This document shows positions 13,063 to 33,075 of a stretch of DNA of 64,000 nt, piece after piece; the stretch's first letter is position 1; each line of letters opens with the position of its first letter. Made by a program: the position numbers and the translations under genes. This stretch comes from Cyclospora cayetanensis. Lineage: Eukaryota > Apicomplexa > Conoidasida > Eucoccidiorida > Eimeriidae. The notes under the pieces are model-generated. The model saw nothing but the letters and a program-made list of their open reading frames with translations. It was not told the origin of the DNA and searched no databases. The DNA lies in the NCBI RefSeq assembly GCF_002999335.1, contig NW_020312745.1, positions 62,001 through 126,000 on the forward strand, in the 5' to 3' direction.

Positions 13063-16000
13063 ATGAATCAGCAAGAGGAGCAAGTGTTGCCTCAGCAGCT
13101 CCAGCCGCAGCCTCAGGAGCGGCACTCAGCTGCGCGGCTGTCCGCTGGCAGTAGTAGAGTCATATGTGGAAAAACATTTGCTGTTGCACGCTCACGGCAG
13201 GCGCAGCACCGGCGGCAGCAGCATGACTCTGAAGAGGATGAGGAGGCTCTGCTCCTCAGGTTGCAGCAGAAGCGCATGCAACTAAGGTTGCAGCAGCAGC
13301 AGATCCTTGAGAGGCTGGCTTGCAGAGAAGACACGCAGCGCTCACAACAGCCGCCGGAAATACAGGAGGAGCCACGTTCACAGCAGCTGAAAAAGGTGCA
13401 CCAGCCACACCACCAAGCGCTCCAAACGAAGCACGCAAGGATAGAAAAAGCGGGGTCTCTTGCTTGTGAGCTGCTACCTTTGAATGTACAGCAGCAAGAC
13501 AACCCTGATGAGCTTCATGAGACGCCTTTGCCTGACTCTTCCGATGCTCAGCAAGACTTCCTGTCACGGCATCTGCCCAACGAGCTGCTGCGGCGCAGCT
13601 CGCAGAAGCAGGATAGTCGGGAAGGTGTGCTACTGCAGGCAGCCATGAAGCAGTGCCGCAGCGTAGGAGACGAGTGCGATGCTGCAACCGAGAAACAGCA
13701 TCCACATCGGCAAGAAGAGTCGCAACAGCAACAGCTCATGCTTCGGCAACTGCGCATGCAGAGGCTGCAGCTGCAGATGCAACAGAAGGCGCTGCAGCAC
13801 CAGCTTGACAGGCAGGAGGGGCAAGAGGAGTTCTCTGAAGAGGAGCTCTCTGAATGGCAGCAGCAGCAGCAGCAGCAGCAAACGGTGACGACTCACAAGC
13901 AGCAACAGAATGCCACATGTTCCCAGCGACTCCTTGACCAGCCGCTGCAGCAGGAGCTCCCCTTACAACCGCTGCGCTACCCGCAGCTGCGGCAGCCACT
14001 TAACAGTCCCCAAGCCACACTTTCAAACACACGTCTGACACAGCGACAAGCGGGGCAGGAGCAGCAGGAGCAGCAGCAGCAGCAGCAGCAGGAGCAGGAG
14101 CAGCAGCAGGAGCAGCAGCAGCAGCAGGAGCAGCAGCAGCAGCTCTTAGACCGTTCTTTGTACCAGCGGCTGCGCCAGTTATCGATGCCTCCGTTGAAGC
14201 AGCAACAGCACCAGCAACAACAACAGCAGCGGCAGCAGCAGCAGCAACAACAACAGCAGCAGCAGCAACTGCAGCAGCAACGGCTGCAGCAGCCCATGGC
14301 GCCTCGTCACCTTCCGCGATCCTCTGTGTGTGTATCACTGCAGCAGCAGATCCAGCAGCAGCAACACCAGAAAGAGGAAGAACGCAAACGCAAGGAAGAG
14401 AATTTGAGGCGTCTTTCCGAGAAGAGGCGCTTGCGGCTCGCGCGGCATCTGCAGCAGCAGCAGCGACAGCGGCAGATGCAGCAGTGGAAGCAGGAGCAGG
14501 AGCAGAAGCAGCAGCACATCCTGCAGCAGCAGCAGCGACAGATGCCGCAGCGGATGCACGAGCAGGAGCAGAAGCAACAGCACATCCTGCAGCAGCAGCA
14601 GGAGCAGCAGCAGCGCCAGATGCAGCAGCGGGAGCAGGAGCAGAAGCAGCAGCACACCCTGCAGCAACAGCAGCAGCAGCGACAGCGTGCTACAAGGCTC
14701 ACGCCAGCATTCCCCAAAGCAACCCAGAGGGACAGAGCTCTCTCCGTCTCGCGGAGTAGACAGCAGCACAATAAGGTGCGTCAGCAGTTGCATAAACAGC
14801 GTGGCTTGGAGCAGGAGGAACGGCTTTCCCACCCATCACAGCCGCAACTGCAGCAACAGCGGTCATCACAGCCATCATGGCTACATGCGCAGCGACAGAC
14901 AAGCAGCGAGAGCAACCCTGCTGCAGTCCTTCTTTCTGCTGCAAGGCGGCAACTACAACAAGACGCTGCGCTTGTGCTGCAACGCGCGTGGAGAGGTAGG
15001 CAGGCTGGTTGCAGAAAGGGAATTCAGATGTTTGCGTTCGAAGAGGCGGGGAGTTGTTGCATCGATTTTGCGGGCTAATGAAGCTAACGGCTTGGGGGTT
15101 TGGTGAGTGCTTTGCGGTGCGTCAGGCTTTAAGGAGCGCAGTCGTCGAGCAGCGGCAGCATCAGTGGCTCCTTCGGCTTCTGATGCAGCGGCAGCAATAT
15201 CAGAACGGCAGCGGCGACTGCCTCTGCGACGGAGACGTCTGCTGCACTCGCAGCCTCCCCAGGGACTGGCCTTAGCAGCGGCAGCGGCAGAAGCAGCAGC
15301 AACAACAGCAGGAGGAGTAGGAGTAGTTGTGCGCGAGAGAGTTATCGGTTACGAGAAGAAAAGGCAGCAGCTATTGGACGGCCAGAAGCACCAGCCTCAG
15401 AGGGAGCAGGTGCAACAGCAGCCAGATGAGGAGACGCGTATGAAACTCGCAGCAGCCAACTCGCTCGATGCGCTCATCAACAAAACCGCGTGGAGGCTGC
15501 AGCAGCACGCTTTGAAGCAGCAGCAGGAAAGACAGCAGCAGCACACTTTAAACCAACAGCAGGAGCAGCAGCACACTTTAAACCAACAGCAGGAGCAGCA
15601 GCACACTTTAAACCAACAGCAGGAAAAACAGGAGCAGCAGCACACTTTGAAGCAGCAGCACACTTTGGAGCAGCAGCACGTGGAAGCAGCAGGCGCTCAG
15701 GCAGCGCTACCAGTCGCCGATGGAGTCGATTTTGACAGCTTCGGCAACAATAGCAGCGCTGCTACTGGCCCTGTGTTCTCTGCAGCGTTGGAGCTGCAAG
15801 CAGCACATGCATACGTGGAAAAACAGCAAAAGCTGGATGGTTTGCTGCGGGAGGTGCTGTCTTATGTGCGGGAGAAGCTGCCGACGCCGTCACCGCAGCA
15901 TCAGCAGCAGCAGCAGCAGCATCAGCAGCAGCATCAGCATCAGCAGCAGCATCAGCAGGCGGAGAGTTACCTGAGCACCCCGAGGGCCACCCTCTCGACG

Positions 16001-16330
16001 CTTCTCCCGCTGCAGCACCGCAGATCCATTGGATATGCCAGCAACGCATCGTCAGCAGCAGCATCAGGAGCAGCACAGACAGGGGATGACGATCGGACGA
16101 GGAGCTCTCAGCACCATCCTGCGGAGAACGCCATGCCGCAGCACGGCATGCAGCATGCGCCCGCAGCAGCGCCGACAGCGGCTAAGACGTTGCTTCTCCC
16201 TCCGCCTCGCAGCACGCTTGAGTCTCTGCGCGTTGTACAGCCGCTCCAACATGACATTGCGGCAGCAGCCGCTGCAAGAGCCTACCTGGCATCTCCCCGA
16301 TGCAGCATGGAGTCGCCGCGACTGCTGCCT

Positions 16331-16370
<40 letters not shown>

Positions 16371-16584
16371 GAGCATCTGCTGCTGCTGCTCCCCCTTCTG
16401 CCAGTCCGAGAAGTCCACGTCCTACTCGCTACCCTGCCGAAGCAGCTGCAGCAGCTGCAGCCGCTGCTGCAGCTGCTGCAGCTGCACAGCAGCACAAGGC
16501 GCTCACGCGTGGGGCCTCCGCGGAAGTGGAGGGCCTCGTGCATGCAGTGGTGCAGGCTGTGCTGCAGCAGCTGCACCCTGCTGC

Positions 16585-16622
<38 letters not shown>

Positions 16623-19600
16623 CCGACGCTGCCGCAAGGCCGGCAGCAGCAGCGGAGCCGGAAGTCTTGCCGCGAGCGACGGCGTGTGCACCGGCAGCGG
16701 GCTCAGCAAGAGCATCGCTCGCCGCTCCACCTGCATGCAGCGAAGACGGCAGCAGCAGCGGAGACAGCAGAAACTGCAGCAGTGCGACCGTGGCTGCTCG
16801 CGTGCCGCGTTTTACCCTGGCGCAGATGGACAAATGTAGAGAGCAGCAGAATACCACAGCCTTCAGCGGCGGTTGGGGGGAACTTTTGTTGCCTGATGAT
16901 GTTTCCCCTGCTACGTCTCCTAGTGCGGCAGCGGCAGCAGCAGCGGCAGCAGCGGCTGCTGCTGCAGTGTCTGTTGCGGGGGGGTCTGGCAATGCTGCGT
17001 CTGCCAGTGTTGGGGAGGCGGTTGCTGCAGGTGATATCCATGCTGCTTCTTCGTCTACGCCTCCCTTGGCGGATGGCGTGGCAATAGCAGCAACCGAGAA
17101 AGCAGCAAGGAGCACAGAAGGATTCGTGGAGGAAGCAGCGTCTTCGTTAGCTCCTTCAGCGGCAGCAGCAAATCTCGGATCCCCAGCGCTGCCATCAGCT
17201 GAAAACACGGCAGCGAGTCCAAGAGTATCGCATGCACACGTTTCATCTGCAGCGGCATTGACTTTTGCTGCCGCACGACACACTCAGGGAATGAGTGGAG
17301 AACGCCCTGCAGTTACGGCGACAGCAGCAGCGACTGGATCGGCGGTTGTCGAAGCGGCCAGCTCCGCCAAGTCTGCCTGTACACCCGAAGCTGCAGGAGA
17401 CACGCATGTCTCTCGAGGGCCTGCCGAGCAGTCTGAAGACTCACCGATGCAGCAGCAGCAGCGGCACCTGCAGGAGCTCAAAGCTCGAAAACAGGCGCAC
17501 CATCTAGCGCAAACACATCAGCGACAGGGGCACTCGAGGCTGCACGCTGACCAGTGCAAGCTGCAGCAGGAGCACGGCCTGCTCAGTGCGCTGCCGAAGC
17601 TGCGACACCCGGCAGATGCTCACTGTGCAGATACACCAGCTCCCTCCCCGCGGCAGCAGCAGGAGCACCAGCAGCAGCTGCAGCTGCTGCTGCACGGCGC
17701 TGCTTCGCGTGCTGCTGCTGCTGCCGGCGTTCCTGCGGCTTTTGCTGCCTTCCAGGGGCCTGCGTCTGAAGAAGCGACGGCAGCAGAAACAGCTGCAACA
17801 AGTCCAACAGAAGCAGAACGGGTGCTGCTGGAATTCACGAGCGGAGATGAGAGCTCACCAAGTTTCCTGCAACCCCAAGAATGGCGACTGCACAAAGCGC
17901 CTCCACAGCAACCAGCCGTGCAAGTAGCTCATGCGACGCATGCTCCTGCGACGCCACATGCCACCCTATCTCAACTGCAGCTACCCGGGAGGCCTTTAGG
18001 CCTGACGGAGAGACAGCAGCAAGCAGTGCAGCTGCCACAGCAGGACGGAGATAGTCCGCTGGAGCTGGAAGTGCAGCCGACACCAAAGCGAAATTCGAAT
18101 CACGAAACACACCCACACCAGAGCCGCCAGAAAGAGCAGCGGCAGCAGGAAGGTCAGAAGGAGGAGCAGCAGAAGGAAGAAGAGGAGGAGCAGCAGGAGG
18201 AAGAGGAGCAGCAGCAGCAGGAGCAGAAGGGGCAGGAAGGGCATGCAGCAAAACAGCAGCCTCCTTGTGATTATCAGGATCATCAGCAGGAGCAGAAGAA
18301 GCAGGAAGGGCATGCAGCAAAACAGCAGCCTCCTTATGATCATCAGCAGGAGCAGAAGAGGCAGGAAGGGCATGCATCAAAACAGCAGCCTCCTTGTGAT
18401 CATCAGGATCATGAGCAGGAGCAGAAGAAGCAGGAAGGGCATGCAGCAAAACAGCAGCCTCCTTATGATTATCAGGATCATCAGCAGGAGCAGAAGGGTC
18501 AGGAAGGGCATGCAGCAAAACAGCAGCCTCCTTGTGATCATCAGGATCATGAGCAGGAGCAGAAGGGTCAGGAAGGGCATGCAGCAAAACAGCAGCCTCC
18601 TTGTGATCATCAGGATCATGAGCAGGAGCAGAAGAAGCAGGAAGGGCATGCAGCAAAACAGCAGCCTCCTTATGATTATCAGGATCATCAGCAGGAGCAG
18701 AAGAAGCAGGAAGGGCATACAGCAAAACAGCAGCCTCCTTATGATCATCAGCAGGAGCAGATCCAGGCAAAGCAGAAAGATGAGCAGCAGCCACCGCAGT
18801 TGCACGAAGACAAGGAAGTGCCTTCTTCTGCCACGGCAGCATATCCGCAGCAAGAGCATCAATTGCAGCAGCAAGAGGCGACAAAGCACCAGCTGAAGCA
18901 GGATGCAGCCATGCAAAAGGATGGACAGGAGGAAGAGCAGCAGCAGGAGCAGCTGCGAGACTTGACAGCGATGCACATAGACTACGCGGGAGGTCCCTTG
19001 CGTCTAGAAGACTACCCCCAGGATACAAGCCCTGAGGCTGCACTGCGAGTATCTCTTTTGGTGTTGAAGGAGAGGGGTGTTCTCTCGAAGAGCCATTTGA
19101 CTGTGCGTCATGCTGTGGGTCGATACGGCTGTTGCGTTTGCTGTTGCTCCTTCTATTCAACTGCAAAGGCTACTGCTGCAGTCAGTGAGCCGTGGTTGTT
19201 CGTAAATCGTGCTCCGCCAAGTTCCCTGCCAGGTGCCGCCGTAGCGACCCCCCGGCGCGAGCTTGCCGGAGTCGCTGCACCCCTGCACTAGCTGCACCCC
19301 TGCAGTAGCTGCTGCAGTGTTTCTGCGTTGTTAGGAATTTGTGCATGCGGAGGATATTCGTCCGACGGAAGACCTCTACCGTAGAGTGGTACGTGAGGCT
19401 GTGCAGTCTGGATGCCCCAGCGTCGTGCTGCTTGCGAGGCGTCTTCGGGGTGTTTATGGAGGGGGGGGCGGTTCGCGATTCGCGGTGTGCTTGCAGCATG
19501 AGGCGGTGAACGCCTCCACTCCTGCGTTTGGCCTTACGGGTGAAAGCCTTTTGTCAGTCCTTGCTGAGATCCCTGCAACAACAGCCGCAGCAGCTGCTTC

Positions 19601-21189
19601 TGCGGAAGTGCAGACTGTGCGAGCCTCCTCGGCAGGCCCCCCCGCTGCACCTTTCCAAGTGTCGCGTGACTTCGTTGAGCTCATCGCGGATCTCCTGTTC
19701 GAAGTTGCGCGCAATGCAGAAGCCGAAAATCACCTCGTCAGTCGGCCCTAGCCTCACGAGGCGTTGTGGGTGCCTCCCTCAGGCAGGGGGATGCTCCCGC
19801 TGCAGAGGGCTGGGCTGTCTCTGGTGATGAGGCGGCTGCGGCTTCTGCAGCCAGTAGCGCATGTTGTGCCGTTTGTGCTGCCGCGATTCGCTTCAGGGGG
19901 GCCCTCCTAGTGTGTTTCTCTCCGAAGCCACCGAGCCTCGCAGAAAAGCTCTTCAGGACCGAGTCGCCACGATACATCGCCGACTGCAACCCGCCACGGC
20001 TCGCAGAGGAGAAGCCGCTGGACCTCAGCACATCACATGGAGAGAGCTGCTGCACCAAGTGTGTGGGGGTAGAAAAAGAAGGCGGGTTTGGCTTTTTGAG
20101 GTTACCAGCTTGTCGAAACGACTAAGAGCCCCCATGCGCAGGTTGTGTCGATCCGGCGAGCGGGAAGGCCTAGTACGCCTGGCAGGATGTGCAATGCGTG
20201 TGGCTTGCGTCTTCAGGTGGTGCAGCGAGCCTCAGTTGGATTTTGTGGGGTGCTGCTGCTTCCGGAGGAGCAGCAGCGTCCCGAGCTGCTGCAGTTGCTG
20301 CCCTTCTTCAAGCCCTCTAAGGACGGCTGGACGGGGGGTACGGATTTGGCGCCTGGTGCACGTTGGGTTGCGGCAGGTGCACTTCTCGCCGGCGCCGGTG
20401 TGTGTAGCGTGACTGTGAAGAATATTTTCTGTTGCTGCTGCTGCTGTTGCAGGGGCTGGCGCAGCTGACTTAACGACAATTGCCTTTGAGCGACACACTG
20501 GGCCCCAGCGCCTGCAAAGCCGGCTGCTGTCTCTTCCCTGGGAAGAGGCGATGGCTCTCTTTAGCCCGCGAGGCGACTCCTTCTTCGCCGCGTGCGATCG
20601 AGAGCATCAGCGAGACGGCAAGGAGCAGCAGGAGGCTCCCGCAGACGCAGCCAGTGCTGCTGCACCGGCAGCCCCACCCGCGGTGTTGCAGGAAGAACGC
20701 ATGCAGCCGGAGCAGCGGGAGGCTGCTCACGAGAAGCAGGTAGAAGTGAGGCATTCTCCGGTCGTCAAGCAGGGAGAGCTGCAGCACGACGACTCGCGAA
20801 AGGACGATGCACAGCGGGCTTTGCAAGAAGACCAGTTGCCTGCTGCTGCTGCCACCGGCGGAGCACTGGCCCGCAGCAGATGCAGCAGTGTCAGCATCGG
20901 CTCCGAGGAAGGAGCGAGCAGCCTCAGCAGCAGCGACGAGGCATCTCCCTTAAGATGCGCTGTGCTGCCGTCTCCGTGGACTGACCAGCATCAACGGCCA
21001 GCGCAGGCGGCACACCGGCAGCATGGGCTGCATCCCATGCCCCTGACAGCTAGCGAAGAAAGCACTGGCAGCGATGACGAGTTTTTGCCACTTGCGGCGC
21101 TTCCCTCCGTTGCAGACAGAAGGACTATTGCAGCAGCCCAGCATGCTGCTGCTAGGGTTGTCTTCTCCCCTACCGCGACGCTCCAATGA
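13063..21189 (+). CDS. Giant Gln/Ala-rich protein with an IQ (calmodulin-binding) motif
   Basis: Starts at ATG 13,063. Exon 1 (13,063-14,995) is overwhelmingly Gln with Arg/Glu, predicted coiled coil. A 130-nt GT-AG intron (14,996-15,125) splits an IQ motif: exon 1 ends LVLQRAWR with one base of a Gly codon, and exon 2 continues FKERSRR, giving a full IQxxxRGxxxR-type site. Exon 2 runs to about 19,080 through poly-Gln, poly-Ala and a tandem repeat (18,225-18,760). Later exons include 19,335 onward (starting EFVHAEDIRPTEDLYRRV), a segment near 19,920-20,060, and two around a 55-nt intron at 20,398-20,452; the frame closes at TGA 21,187-21,189. CAG tracts are open in all three frames, so exon limits in the middle are uncertain. 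No enzyme domain is recognised. The IQ motif suggests a Ca2+/calmodulin or centrin-type partner; function is unknown. Two adjacent genes have not been excluded. Confidence 0.65.
13850..14700 (+). repeat. Dense CAG-triplet tract encoding poly-Gln
   Basis: Runs of CAG with occasional CAA and GAG give Gln tracts broken by Glu, Arg and His. Near-identical blocks around 14,500-14,660 (QEQKQQHILQQQ type) show local tandem duplication. The reverse complement is equally open and yields spurious Leu/Cys/Ala-rich frames. Homopolymeric amino-acid repeats of this kind are a known feature of Eimeria genes. Confidence 0.9.
15535..15680 (+). repeat. Short in-frame repeat, HTLNQQQEQQ unit
   Basis: Three near-perfect 30-bp copies of a unit reading HTLNQQQEQQ are followed by degenerate copies (HTLKQQ, HTLEQQ). 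They lie inside exon 2 of the Gln-rich IQ protein. Confidence 0.85.
18225..18760 (+). repeat. Coding tandem repeat, unit about 20-23 residues
   Basis: About nine copies of a unit of the form QEGHAAKQQPP, then C/Y-D-H/Y, optionally QDH, then H/EQEQK. Copies come in a long form (with QDH) and a short form (without). The DNA is also highly similar between copies, with the same codons, so duplication is recent or homogenised. The unit is more complex than the surrounding poly-Gln. Confidence 0.9.
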
Positions 21190-23160
21190 ACAGACAGCAG
21201 CAGCAGCTAATATGCAGCGGCAGCATCTCTACTGCACAACTCCTAGCAGCAAAAAGCAGCGTCGCATTGCTGCACTGGAAGTCTGGCGCCTGTGGTGGGC
21301 GGGCAGCCTTCTTTGGAAGTGCCTTTGGTCCTGAAAAGCTTGCTGCATCGTGAACTACCATGCGGTCTGCAACCGCGTGGTGGCTTTCTGCGCGTCCTTT
21401 TTGCGCTGTTAGAATAAGAGAAGCACACAGAGCAGAGCTAAAGCAGCTAGTCAGACTTGGCCACAACAACATAGCGGTCCCTGCTCTGATCCTGCTTGCC
21501 CTGTGCCGTAACTGTCGTACAAGAATTCCTTCTTTGCTGACATCCAGCCCTCTTTCCGTTACTCTAAATGGTAGACCTACATTTTGGCAGCTTGAACAGC
21601 GCTAGCGAGCCTTCCTGAGAAGTAGTGGGGAGCCAACTGATGAGCTAGGCATGCCATAGCTGCGCTTTGTTGCAGAGTCGATTTGGCTCAAAACCACAGG
21701 AACGGAGACTCTGTGCTCGTGCTCGAAGTTGCTGTGTAGCCCAGTACAAAATGTTCAACTGCTATGGGCTTGCAGCAATATGGCCTCTAGCCACCTTTAA
21801 CTTTATGCCGTAACCACATAGGATGGAAAAATAGAGAAAATTGGAGGCGGTGGGTTCGGGTTGACGGGGAGATGGGGGGACCAGGGGTGGAGATGGGGAG
21901 ATCGGGGGAGGTGTGGCCATAATGAGAGTTTCTTTAAAGAGCTACACAGAGAACTTTCACCATGGATTGTACTGGTTCAAGGCTATTGGCACTTGCGAGT
22001 GTTTGACCCTGGGTTAAGCTCTCGATTTATGGTCTACAGCTCGCCGGAGAGAGATTGGAGATTTTTCAGTTCCTAAGGCCAAGGCTTTAGCAGGCAGTGA
22101 GACTCGCCATTCCTTCATAAATTTTAAAGCCTTAGCAGGGGCTCAGACTCCACAGGGGGCCAGTGGCACAAACAAATTACATTAAATCGAGGACCGCAGA
22201 GGAGGAATATAGTAGTAATGCCGAGCTTGCTCGGGATGTTGATAGGGTCGTTGTTGCCATTGTTGTTGCTCCCTTCTTGCTGCTGGTCTTGTCTTTCCTT
22301 CCACCGTTTCCGTTGTGAGTTGCACTGCTCGTATTGCCACTGTGTTTGGTGGTGTTGCTGCTCCAGTTGCACATGCTAGTTCTGTTGCTGTGGGTTGCGT
22401 TACCTGTAGGAGCGCCTAGTTACTTCTTGAGGAGAGACATCGCCAGTGTTAATCCCCAAACTGAGAGCCATAAAGTGCACTATTTCGGATAGCACTCAGA
22501 AAGCCGTTAAACATGGCTGTGTGACACATGCAGATACGCTACGGGGGACTACTAGGGTGTCTATGAACAAAATTCGAAGTCGAAGGGGCAACGCCTGCCA
22601 GATCAACGGGACTAGAATGCTAATCCGCATGCCATGCCGACAAAATACTGAATTACGAGCTCCGAATGGACCGTGGCTTCTAATACTGGGAGAAAACTCC
22701 TAGGCAGCGCCAGCACCATCGTTGATTCTCCTTCCAAGGGAAGGCTAAGCTCGCCGCTACTCGTAGACCGGCAATGGCCGTGTCACTCACAATGTAAATC
22801 GTTATTGCTTAAGGCTTTTCCGAGAGATACTTGGGTCCTCTCTTCAAATGATGCATCTGTTAATGTGGCAACAGAACAAGGTCTTTGGAAGCAGCGTAGC
22901 AAAACACGGACTGGAAGAGTTGCAGCAGCAGCGCGGCATCGGCAGCTGCGGCAGTAGCAACAGTAGCCGCCGTTCTCGCCAGCAACAACCCCTTGTGCAG
23001 CAACAGCAAAAAGTGTATAATTTTCTACGATATATGTGACTCTATTTCCACCGGTTGAGGCGGTTTTGCGACTGCAGCAACCTTCGTTGCTGCTGTTGCT
23101 GAAACTGCTGCTGCTGCAGTGCAGCAGCAGCCGCAGCAGCAGCAACAGCAGGCATTCGGG
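21190..23160. other. Mostly non-coding stretch
   Basis: Between the Gln-rich gene and the next coding-like segment. It holds a G-rich stretch near 21,840-21,910, a few short CAG runs (about 22,920-23,010 and 23,085-23,150) and no conserved frame on either strand. It probably contains a 3' UTR and upstream control sequence. Confidence 0.45.
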
Positions 23161-23162
23161 GT

Positions 23163-23616
23163 GTGTGGACCTCTCGCTATTTGACCCGTAGCACCTCTTT
23201 TAGAGTCTTCCCGCTGTATGTGTCGCTGCACGAACTGCAGCTGCAGCAGCATCCTCTGGGGCAGCAACGCAGCGGCACCTTGGAGCTTTTAGTCGCTTCC
23301 GTAATGCTACTGCTGGATCGTGTGTTGCAGTTTTTTGCAGCCACAACATTACCAGCAGCATCAACATATGCATCAGCCTCCTACTCAACGGCAGCACAGC
23401 TTCCCAAAGAACCACGCCAGAGGCCTGCCCACTCCCTTTCTTAGCACGAGCGCTCCACGGTTCAAGCTGGACGTGCACGAGCGGCGGCTTTACGAGTCGC
23501 CGCTGTATCGGATTCTTCAGCAAAGCAGCAGCTTTGGCTTCGGTTCATCCGTGGGCTTCCGCAATGTGAATGCGCGTGCCAGTGGACGGACAGCAGAGAA
23601 GCAGCACGAGGCTTAA
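23163..23616 (+). CDS. Possible short exon pair of unknown protein
   Basis: A plus-strand segment reads FRVFPLYVSLHELQLQQHPL up to about 23,290. After a possible 40-nt intron (acceptor near 23,330) a second segment reads APRFKLDVHERRLYESPLYR and ends at TAA 23,614-23,616. Composition is unlike random frame (few stops, balanced charged residues). It might be the 3' end of the Gln-rich gene or a separate small gene. No domain is recognised. Confidence 0.35.
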
Positions 23617-23794
23617 AGCACCATCGCCGCGCATCCGCTGAAAATCAGTGACAGCAGTGCAGAAGGCACCACCAGCTCTGTACACTATAGCGGCGTGCGG
23701 TGTACAGGTCTGGTGTTCCGTTACGCTGCTGCTGCTGCAGCAGCAGCAGCAGCAGCAGCGACTTCTGCTGCCTGTAGAGGAGTCTTAGCTGAAA

Positions 23795-32522
<8,728 letters not shown>

Positions 32523-33075
32523 CGCCTAAGCTCCAAAAACTCTAGTCAGATACATATGTGTTGTGCATGGTGAATTCGGTGATTCGAGGCAGGTAAGCAA
32601 CACAATAGAGCCTGCTGCAAGAGCAGCAGCAGCGCAAGAGGGGTGGCATCCGCCTGCCGCGGCAGGAGTTGCCTCTGCAGGAGCGGCAACTGGAGCAGCA
32701 ACAGTTCAAGCTGTGCCAACGCATTTTACCGCTGAGACTACGGTTCTTTCGAGCCGCCACTTTCGTCTTGCTGCCGCTGTAGCGCTGTTGCTGCTGGTGA
32801 CGTTGCAGCAGCTACAGCAAACTTGTTGTTGTCTCTTATTGCTCTCACCCGCTAAGGTGTCTGGTGGTGCTGCTGCTGCTGCAACAGCTCCAGAACCACC
32901 AGCAGTGCGTTTGGCCCTCTGTACGCAGAGTTGTAGAGCTGCCTATACACTGCAACGAGCAGAGTGCCCCCCGCCCTACGTTGCCCAGAGGCACAAAACT
33001 TAAATGAGAAATTCTTCCCCTATAGTTCCGACAGAAAGCGTGGAAACACTTAGGCAGCAGCCCAGGCACTCGTGT
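32523..33075. other. Convergent intergenic region between PKG and Lon
   Basis: About 550 nt between two stop codons facing each other. It contains GCAGCA/CTGCTG runs and an open plus-strand frame of 146 codons (32,563-33,003) of Ala/Leu/Gln composition with no recognisable domain, probably 3' UTR. I see no other feature. Confidence 0.6.

Noticed and set aside
13977..14832. Cys-rich and Leu-rich minus-strand frames
   Set aside because: CTG/TGC/GCT readings of the poly-Gln tract; no start context, no conserved positions.
14940..15200. Myosin or another motor suggested by the IQ motif
   Set aside because: No motor domain or P-loop is present upstream; the IQ motif stands alone in low-complexity sequence.
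18225..18760. CRISPR-like spaced repeat
   Set aside because: Units are contiguous, in frame and coding, in a eukaryotic gene.
17835..19166. 443-codon minus-strand frame rich in Ala/Leu/Pro
   Set aside because: Antisense shadow of the CAG-coded plus-strand gene and its tandem repeat.
32563..33003. 146-codon plus-strand frame between PKG and Lon
   Set aside because: Ala/Leu/Gln composition from triplet runs, no domain, lies where the 3' UTRs should be.
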